Shown: piece after piece, positions 59,318 to 64,000 of the stretch
Position numbering within the stretch: position 1 is the first letter of the stretch
Layout of the letters: each line of letters opens with the position of its first letter
DNA from: CAYOWQ01 sp964407695
GTDB taxonomy: Bacteria > Planctomycetota > Phycisphaerae > Phycisphaerales > SM1A02
DNA length: 64,000 bases
Reading direction: 5' to 3'
Assembly (NCBI GenBank): GCA_964407695.1
Contig: CAYOWQ010000005.1
Location: 124,001-188,000 of the forward strand
Translations under genes and position numbers: made by a program
Notes under the pieces: generated by a model
What the model was told of the DNA's origin: nothing
The model's database searches: none
Seen by the model: the letters and a program-made list of their open reading frames with translations, nothing else

Positions 59318-60253
59318 TCAGCGGCAATCTCCCCACGCGGCCAACAGCAGGCCAAGGTCCGCGGAGTTGACTTCGCCGCTGCCATCGAGGTCGGCAAACT
59401 CGTCGTCTTCTCCCCACACGGTGAGCAGCACGCCAAGGTCAGCTCCGTCGATGTCTCCGTCGTGGTCGATATCGCCGAGGCACCCCGCCTGATCGATTGA
59501 AACGAGCGGAATATCAAACTCGGGCTCGCCACGGTCGTTGAGAACCTGAATGAGAATCAGACCGACCTCGGGGGCATAGAGCTTGTTGTCCGAGAGTTCA
59601 GGTCCATCGAACAGATTTCCCTCCGATGTGTTCAACACATCACGAAAGGTGCCCACGTCGAGCTCGACGACATCTTCGGTGCCGGTCACGACCGCAAAGT
59701 CCAGAGCGACCGTTGGGGCATACTCCTGGAAGTACTCGTCGCCAACCTCCGGCCTGGCCAGCATGATGGCCCCCGGGAAATTCTGGATGCCGTCAGCAAT
59801 CCACGATCCTCCGTGGTCGATGTCGATCAGGCGTCCGCGACTGTCGTAGTTGTAGTTCTCAACATACTCACCGAAGTACCACACCGTGCCGTCATCCGAT
59901 TGGGCATACCAGTCGAGGGCCACTTCGACCAGAACGCCATCCAGAAAACTTGAGTCGCGGATCTCGCGGGTCTCGACGCCGAGGATGGTCTTGGTCTTCA
60001 ACGAGACGAAGGTTTCGATGCGCTCGACGCGTCCATCCTCCACCCTCCCTTCATAGACGAGAAATGTCCCCGGATCGAGAGGGAAGTAGGGGTGCTCGCT
60101 TGTGGAACTGAGGCTTCCGAACGTTGCCTTCGACCAGTCCGGCAGGTCCGGGTCCGGCGAACCGCCCTGAGAGACTGTCGCTCCGGCGACCATGACAATG
60201 GTCGCGAAGATGTCTCCGAATCGCCGTCCGTCCTGATTGCACATCTGGCTCAT
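59318..60253 (-). CDS. secreted protein with dockerin tail
   Basis: 311 residues from ATG 60253 (AAGGA upstream). Signal peptide about 12-28 (GDIFATIVMVAGATVSQG). The main domain has a block also seen in a family of secreted bacterial proteins (NPxxPGTxxVYEG...VWYFGE): FPLDPGTFLVYEGRVEDG, ILGVETREIRDSSFLDG and VALDWYAQSDDGTVWYFGEYVENY. Its function is unknown. The tail has GDIDHDGDIDGADLGVLLTVWG and DLDGSGEVNSADLGLLLAAWG. A 23-bp palindrome lies 33 bases upstream of the start. Confidence 0.85.
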   Translation of the reverse strand: MSQMCNQDGRRFGDIFATIVMVAGATVSQGGSPDPDLPDWSKATFGSLSSTSEHPYFPLDPGTFLVYEGRVEDGRVERIETFVSLKTKTILGVETREIRDSSFLDGVLVEVALDWYAQSDDGTVWYFGEYVENYNYDSRGRLIDIDHGGSWIADGIQNFPGAIMLARPEVGDEYFQEYAPTVALDFAVVTGTEDVVELDVGTFRDVLNTSEGNLFDGPELSDNKLYAPEVGLILIQVLNDRGEPEFDIPLVSIDQAGCLGDIDHDGDIDGADLGVLLTVWGEDDEFADLDGSGEVNSADLGLLLAAWGDCR

Positions 60254-60285
60254 GGTGTGTGTCCTTGTCTGAGAGATCAATCGCG

Positions 60286-60308
60286 CGTCGATGCGCAGCG
60301 CATCGACG
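60286..60308. promoter_or_regulatory. 23-bp palindrome upstream of the dockerin gene
   Basis: CGTCGATGCGC (60286-60296), A, GCGCATCGACG (60298-60308): perfect 11-bp arms. It could be a regulator-binding site or a leader hairpin of the minus-strand gene starting at 60253. Confidence 0.4.
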
Positions 60309-60503
60309 AACCACGCACAACGAACCTACCGTCGCCACACGCGCCGGCATGACGCAATCATGACCGACCCGCGCTCTATTCCCCATCTCGTCATTCAGCG
60401 ATCATGTATCGGGTTGATCGTCATCGCTGTCATCATCAGTTCATCATCAATGCGGCGGATCGATCCCGACCGTCTCGACCGTGCTGAGATCATTGCACAT
60501 CCA

Positions 60504-60509
60504 TACACT
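60504..60509 (+). promoter_or_regulatory. TACACT -10 element, leaderless HIT gene
   Basis: TACACT ends 6 bases before ATG 60516 and there is no ribosome site. Confidence 0.45.
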
Positions 60510-60515
60510 GCATCC

Positions 60516-60932
60516 ATGCCCACCATCTTCGACAAGATCATCGCCGGCGAAATTCCGTGTCACAAGGTGTACGAGGATGACCACGTGCTCGCCTTCCTCG
60601 ATATCGGCCCACTCGCCGAGGGCCATACCCTCGTCGTGCCCAAGGAGGCCAAGGCCCATCTGCACGAACTCTCCGACGAATCCGCCGCGGCCATCGGTCG
60701 CGTGCTGCCCCGGCTTTGTCGAGCGGTGCTGAGCGCCACCGGCGCAACGGCTTACAACATACTTCAGAACAATGGTGCCGAGGCGCATCAGGCGGTGATG
60801 CACGTGCACTTTCACATCATTCCCCGCCGCGGCTCGGAAGGGCTCGGCCTCACGTGGAACGCCGGAACACTGCAGCCGGATCGCGCCAAGACGCTGGTCG
60901 CCGCGATCACCAGCGCCTTGGCGAGTTCGTGA
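60516..60932 (+). CDS. HIT family nucleotide hydrolase (HinT-like)
   Basis: 138 residues from ATG 60516. Typical opening TIFDKIIAGEIPCHKVYEDDHVLAFLDIGPLAEGHTLVVPK and histidine triad HVHFH at 96-100, with the central His 98 as nucleophile. HinT proteins cleave nucleoside phosphoramidates and adenylates such as lysyl-AMP. The frame is open upstream, but the start is fixed by the family and by the TACACT element. It ends inside the end of the convergent lipoprotein gene (26-bp overlap). Confidence 0.93.
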   Translation: MPTIFDKIIAGEIPCHKVYEDDHVLAFLDIGPLAEGHTLVVPKEAKAHLHELSDESAAAIGRVLPRLCRAVLSATGATAYNILQNNGAEAHQAVMHVHFHIIPRRGSEGLGLTWNAGTLQPDRAKTLVAAITSALASS

Positions 60933-61716
60933 CCTCATCGACAGCGCCCGCAGCGCTGGCGGGTCCGTAGCTCGACACGACGCCATTCCACATCGTCTCA
61001 ATCTGCCCCACGAGCGCATCAAACGCTTCGGTCTCCGCCGCTCGGCGCGATGCATCGGCCGCATCCTCGCTGGTCCAGGCGTTGGCGAGTCGCGAATCCT
61101 TGGCGCTGCCCTCGGCGGTGCCATACACGTATCCGTTCCGCGTATCGATCAACACCGCTGACGCGGTGCTGTTGACCCGGGCCGAGCGATCAGGGAAGAG
61201 GCCCAGCGTAATCAGTCCAAGCGGCTCGACCGGAGTATCAACATCGAATCTCGTATCGAACGTGTAGAGCAAGACCATATCAGCCTGAAGTCGGGCTGCC
61301 GCAGCCCGAAGATCTCGCTCGGCGTCGATTCTTTCCGGCAGGAGCAGGCGACCCACAGGAGCGATGCCGCTCACCATGGGAAGCTTGTGCAGCCGCGCAA
61401 ACTGTTCGTCGGTCTCAACGTCGCGCGTGGTCACCACCGTGATGCGTCCGCTGCCATACCCATCGTTCGTATACGACCTGTATCCAGACCCCTGCACGCG
61501 CACTACCGCGATATTGGCCGGGAAGTGAGCGAGCGGCTTCCGATCCATCGCGTGCTGGATATCTCCATCGGTCAGCAGAAGGCTTTCTTCCGGAGTGATT
61601 CCAAGGGCCTGAAAATCGGCCCTCGCGCCGGGCGTTGAATACGAACTCGCGCACCCGGCAATGAACACCAAGGCGAACGTGCTCGCGACTGAAGCGATCC
61701 ACCCCATACGTTTCAT
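60907..61716 (-). CDS. lipoprotein of unknown function
   Basis: 269 residues from ATG 61716, with GAGGAGAG upstream. A lipobox is clear: hydrophobic start, then VFIAGC with the acylated Cys at about 22. The mature part is alpha/beta with a block DRSARVNSTASAVLIDTRNGYVYGTAEGSAKDSRLANAWTSEDAADASRRAAETEAFDAL, resembling the C-terminal block of planctomycete and proteobacterial lipoproteins that end in a helical bundle. No enzyme motif. It is presumably matured by the lipoprotein pathway of which Lnt (35847) is the last step. Confidence 0.82.
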   Translation of the reverse strand: MKRMGWIASVASTFALVFIAGCASSYSTPGARADFQALGITPEESLLLTDGDIQHAMDRKPLAHFPANIAVVRVQGSGYRSYTNDGYGSGRITVVTTRDVETDEQFARLHKLPMVSGIAPVGRLLLPERIDAERDLRAAAARLQADMVLLYTFDTRFDVDTPVEPLGLITLGLFPDRSARVNSTASAVLIDTRNGYVYGTAEGSAKDSRLANAWTSEDAADASRRAAETEAFDALVGQIETMWNGVVSSYGPASAAGAVDEVTNSPRRW

Positions 61717-61945
61717 GCGTTGCTCTCCTCGAACGAGTAGATGACCTGCCACGACACACTTGACCGCTGTTGGAGACAACGCGGATCGGCTCAGTATTCC
61801 CCATGGAGCAGTGTGCCCAAGACAGAAGTTCGTAACTCACGGATGTCTCATGTGTTGCAACATCTCGCTTGCCCCCATCTTGGTGCGCTTCGATTGACAT
61901 GGCACGATCAAACACATCTTCCTGACCCCATGCGGTCAGTCGGTC

Positions 61946-61951
61946 TATCCT
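61946..61951 (+). promoter_or_regulatory. TATCCT -10 element, leaderless epimerase gene
   Basis: TATCCT ends 6 bases before ATG 61958, with no ribosome site. Confidence 0.4.
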
Positions 61952-61957
61952 CGATCC

Positions 61958-62854
61958 ATGGCTGCTCAACCCAGGATTCTCATCAGCGGCGCATCAGGGC
62001 TGGTGGGCACTGCGCTCCAAAGGTCGTTGGCGAATCGCGCTGAGGTCGTCACACTCGTCCGTAGACCTCCCCGGAATGCCAGCGAAGTCGAATGGCGCCC
62101 AAGCGAGAACGTCCTTGATCTCGGTTCGGCCGGCTCCTTCGACGGTGTCATCAACCTCTCCGGAGAAAACATCGCCGGGGGTCGCTGGTCCGCGAAGCGC
62201 AAACACGCGATCGAGGCAAGCCGGGTGCAATCGACCGACCTGCTCGCACGAACCATCGCTTCGCTTAATCCGAAGCCCAGGTTCCTCATCAACGCCTCCG
62301 CAATCGGCTACTACGGCAATCGAGGTGACGAGGTGGTCGATGAATCCTCCGAGCCGGGCAGTGGCTTTCTGCCGGATACCTGCCGGAAGTGGGAGGCAGC
62401 CACCACACCCGCGGCCGAGGCGGGCATTCGCGTAGCGCTGGTGCGAATCGGCGTCGTTCTCGCTCGCGATGGCGGCATGCTGAAGACCCTTCTTCCGCCT
62501 TTCAAGCTGGGTCTGGGCGGCCCGGTCGGTTCGGGGCGGCAGTTCATCAGTTGGATATGGCTGCGAGATCTCGTCCGGGTGATCGAGTTCTGCATGGATC
62601 ACGACGTACATGGGCCAATCAACGCCGTGGCTGGTGCCGCCACCAACCGAGATTTCGGCCGCACACTGGCTTCCGTGCTGCATCGGCCGTTTCTGTTTCC
62701 GTTGCCGGGATTTGTAGTCAAGGCCGTGTTTGGCGAGATGGGTCGTGCCCTGATTCTTTCGAGTACCCATGTGAAGAGCCGTGTTCTCCAAGAGGCCGGA
62801 TTTCAGTTTGAAAAGCCTTCCCTCGATGCAGTGCTTAAGGCCGAACTCACGTAG
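61958..62854 (+). CDS. TIGR01777 family NAD-dependent epimerase (YfcH-like)
   Basis: 298 residues. Rossmann motif ISGASGLVG near the N-terminus, then GVINLSGENIAGGRWSAKRKHAIEASRVQSTDLL and INASAIGYYGNRGDEVVDESSEPGSGFL, the hallmark of TIGR01777, and finally DFGRTLASVLHRPFLFPLPGFVVKAVFGEMGRALILSSTHVKSRVLQEAGFQF. Substrate unknown. A photolyase gene follows after 94 bp; the same neighbourhood is seen in several bacterial groups, which hints at a shared role in light or damage response, but that is inference. Confidence 0.9.
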   Translation: MAAQPRILISGASGLVGTALQRSLANRAEVVTLVRRPPRNASEVEWRPSENVLDLGSAGSFDGVINLSGENIAGGRWSAKRKHAIEASRVQSTDLLARTIASLNPKPRFLINASAIGYYGNRGDEVVDESSEPGSGFLPDTCRKWEAATTPAAEAGIRVALVRIGVVLARDGGMLKTLLPPFKLGLGGPVGSGRQFISWIWLRDLVRVIEFCMDHDVHGPINAVAGAATNRDFGRTLASVLHRPFLFPLPGFVVKAVFGEMGRALILSSTHVKSRVLQEAGFQFEKPSLDAVLKAELT

Positions 62855-62860
62855 CAAAAA

Positions 62861-62875
62861 CATCAGAATCTGATG
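62861..62875. promoter_or_regulatory. inverted repeat between epimerase and photolyase
   Basis: CATCAGA-A-TCTGATG, perfect 7-bp arms, 7 bases after the epimerase stop and 74 bases before the photolyase start. It may be a regulator site or a weak stem-loop. Confidence 0.3.
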
Positions 62876-62948
62876 GCGTTGCGTCGTCGAACAATGGACA
62901 CGCGCCAACCGGCGGCGCCTTTATTCACTCAAGGGTCAGACAATTCTC

Positions 62949-64000
62949 ATGAACTCGATCGTCTGGTTTCGGCACGACCTTCGACTTGACGATCATGCCG
63001 CGCTTTGCGCTGCGGCCCGGCGAGGAAACGTGATTCCCGTATTCATCCATGCGCCGAAGGAGGAAGGCGACTGGCCCGCCGGAGGAGCATCTCGCTGGTG
63101 GCTTCATCAGTCGCTCGCGGCACTCGACCGATCGCTCAATTCCCGCGGCAGCCGCCTGATTCTCCGGCAGGGGCCGGCGCTCGACTCCATTCGCTCGTTG
63201 ATTCAGGAAACCAGCGCGGACGCCGTGTACTGGTCGCGACGCTACGAGCCGGCGTCCATCGAGTGCGATTCACGAGTCAAGTCCGCGTTGATTGAAGACG
63301 GAATCGAGGTCAGGAGCTTCTGCAGCAACCTGCTCTTCGAGCCGTGGGAGGTCTCCAACAAGGAATGCCAACCCTACAAGGTCTTCACTCCGTTCTGGAA
63401 ACGGTGTCTTCAGGACGACCCTCCGGCAGAACCACTTCACCCGCCAACATTGAGCGCGCCGGCTCGGTGGCCCCAATCCGCCCCTCTCAAATCGCTCGAT
63501 CTGGAACCGCGCATCGATTGGGCCGCGGGCATGCGCGCGGTCTGGTCTCCGGGTGAAGCCGGCGCCAACGAGCGCCTCCGCCAATTCCTTGAATCAGCCC
63601 TCGCCGGCTATCCCGATGGTCGAGACCGGCCCGATACCGAAGGCACGTCGCGGCTCTCGCCTCACCTTCATTTCGGCGAAATCAGCCCCCGACGGATCTG
63701 GCACGAAGTCATGGCAGCACTGTCCCGTCCGGGTGGCCGCGGGCTCCATCAGGGCACCGAAAAATTCCTCGCCGAGGTCGGCTGGAGGGAGTTTGCCCAT
63801 CACATCCTCTACCACTTCCCAGCCACGGCCACGCAGCCGCTCCGCTCCGAATTCGCCCGATTTCCCTGGCGGGACGATCACGAATCGCGTTGCGCTTGGC
63901 AAATGGGAAGGACGGGATACCCGATTGTTGACGCCGGCATGCGGCAACTCTGGCACACCGGCTGGATGCACAACCGTGTTCGAATGATCGTGGCGTCGTT
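62949..64000 (+). CDS. phrB: deoxyribodipyrimidine photolyase (3' end cut by window edge)
   Basis: At least 350 residues, open to the right edge. The N-terminal antenna-binding Rossmann part begins IVWFRHDLRLDDHAAL, and the FAD-binding part includes RLSPHLHFGEISPRRIW, FLAEVGWREFAHHILYHFP, RCAWQMGRTGYPIVDAGMRQLWHTGWMHNRVRMIVAS, matching class I CPD photolyases. It uses blue light to split cyclobutane dimers. The start ATG 62949 has no strong ribosome site. The last 100 or so residues of the FAD domain should lie beyond the window. Confidence 0.93.
   Translation, partial: MNSIVWFRHDLRLDDHAALCAAARRGNVIPVFIHAPKEEGDWPAGGASRWWLHQSLAALDRSLNSRGSRLILRQGPALDSIRSLIQETSADAVYWSRRYEPASIECDSRVKSALIEDGIEVRSFCSNLLFEPWEVSNKECQPYKVFTPFWKRCLQDDPPAEPLHPPTLSAPARWPQSAPLKSLDLEPRIDWAAGMRAVWSPGEAGANERLRQFLESALAGYPDGRDRPDTEGTSRLSPHLHFGEISPRRIWHEVMAALSRPGGRGLHQGTEKFLAEVGWREFAHHILYHFPATATQPLRSEFARFPWRDDHESRCAWQMGRTGYPIVDAGMRQLWHTGWMHNRVRMIVAS

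Noticed and set aside
1..64000. Mobile elements, prophage, CRISPR arrays
   Set aside because: No transposase, integrase or phage gene, no terminal inverted repeats with target duplications and no regularly spaced direct repeats were seen.
1..64000. Riboswitches in leaders of folP, asnB, DAHP synthase and other metabolic genes
   Set aside because: Leaders are absent or too short and no known aptamer core was found; several of these genes appear leaderless.

Overview
The window looks like about 64 kb of chromosome from a high-GC planctomycete of the class Phycisphaerae. Four secreted proteins end in the short calcium-binding repeat typical of that group (DxDGSGxVDGADLGLLLAxWG, the 'GC-type' dockerin). 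One further protein carries four such half-repeats with no signal peptide. Other group markers are a PAP-type C-terminal sorting tail, a two-TM protein with a CPRCGYDL zinc ribbon, and several secreted families found mainly in planctomycetes. lpxB, lpxD, lnt and two outer-membrane barrel-like proteins indicate a Gram-negative-type envelope with a lipid A-like molecule. I see no insertion sequence, prophage or CRISPR array.

Layout. 1-6.4 kb: zinc-ribbon membrane protein (cut by the left edge), Tet-type MFS exporter, RNHCP protein, membrane-anchored four-knuckle cysteine protein, dockerin protein, small membrane protein, BrkB/YihY protein. 6.5-14.8 kb: 935-residue coiled-coil protein, DUF1570 protease-like protein overlapping divergently with a kelch-type protein, rluB plus an FmdB-like protein, argS. 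14.8-22.8 kb (minus): SDR epimerase, PMT-type glycosyltransferase and a tightly overlapping Gld-like ABC exporter set (ATPase, permease, GldG-like, DUF4340). 22.9-29.4 kb: barrel protein, TetR divergent from an MddA-like methyltransferase, membrane protein, RidA, tRNA-Ser(CGA), small conserved protein, four-CHRD dockerin protein. 29.4-33.1 kb (minus): secreted protein, folP and an EboD-type dehydroquinate synthase. 33-46.7 kb: antiporter-like protein, accD, lnt, dciA, orphan ABC ATPase, lpxB, a GH113-like protein, asnB, rlmE, a dockerin-repeat protein and lpxD. 46.7-53.9 kb: a 37-residue membrane peptide, PP2C/SpoIIE phosphatase, sorting-tail protein, prmC, VWA protein, barrel protein, DoxX protein and tRNA-Leu(UAG). 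54-64 kb: class II DAHP synthase, dockerin proteins, DUF378 protein, an ABC-F ATPase, HIT protein, lipoprotein, TIGR01777 epimerase and photolyase (cut by the right edge).

The most notable pattern is in how genes start. About seventeen mainly housekeeping genes lack a Shine-Dalgarno sequence and carry a TAnnnT -10-like hexamer only 5-9 bases before the start codon. This is the layout of leaderless transcripts. Secreted and small membrane proteins instead have strong AGGAGG-type ribosome sites. In the 19 bp between lpxB and the GH113-like gene, the -10 elements of both strands overlap almost completely. Other leads are a strongly structured stretch between tRNA-Leu and a strong terminator, an asnB gene whose middle has clearly lower GC than its ends, and an orphan EboD-type cyclase co-transcribed with folP.
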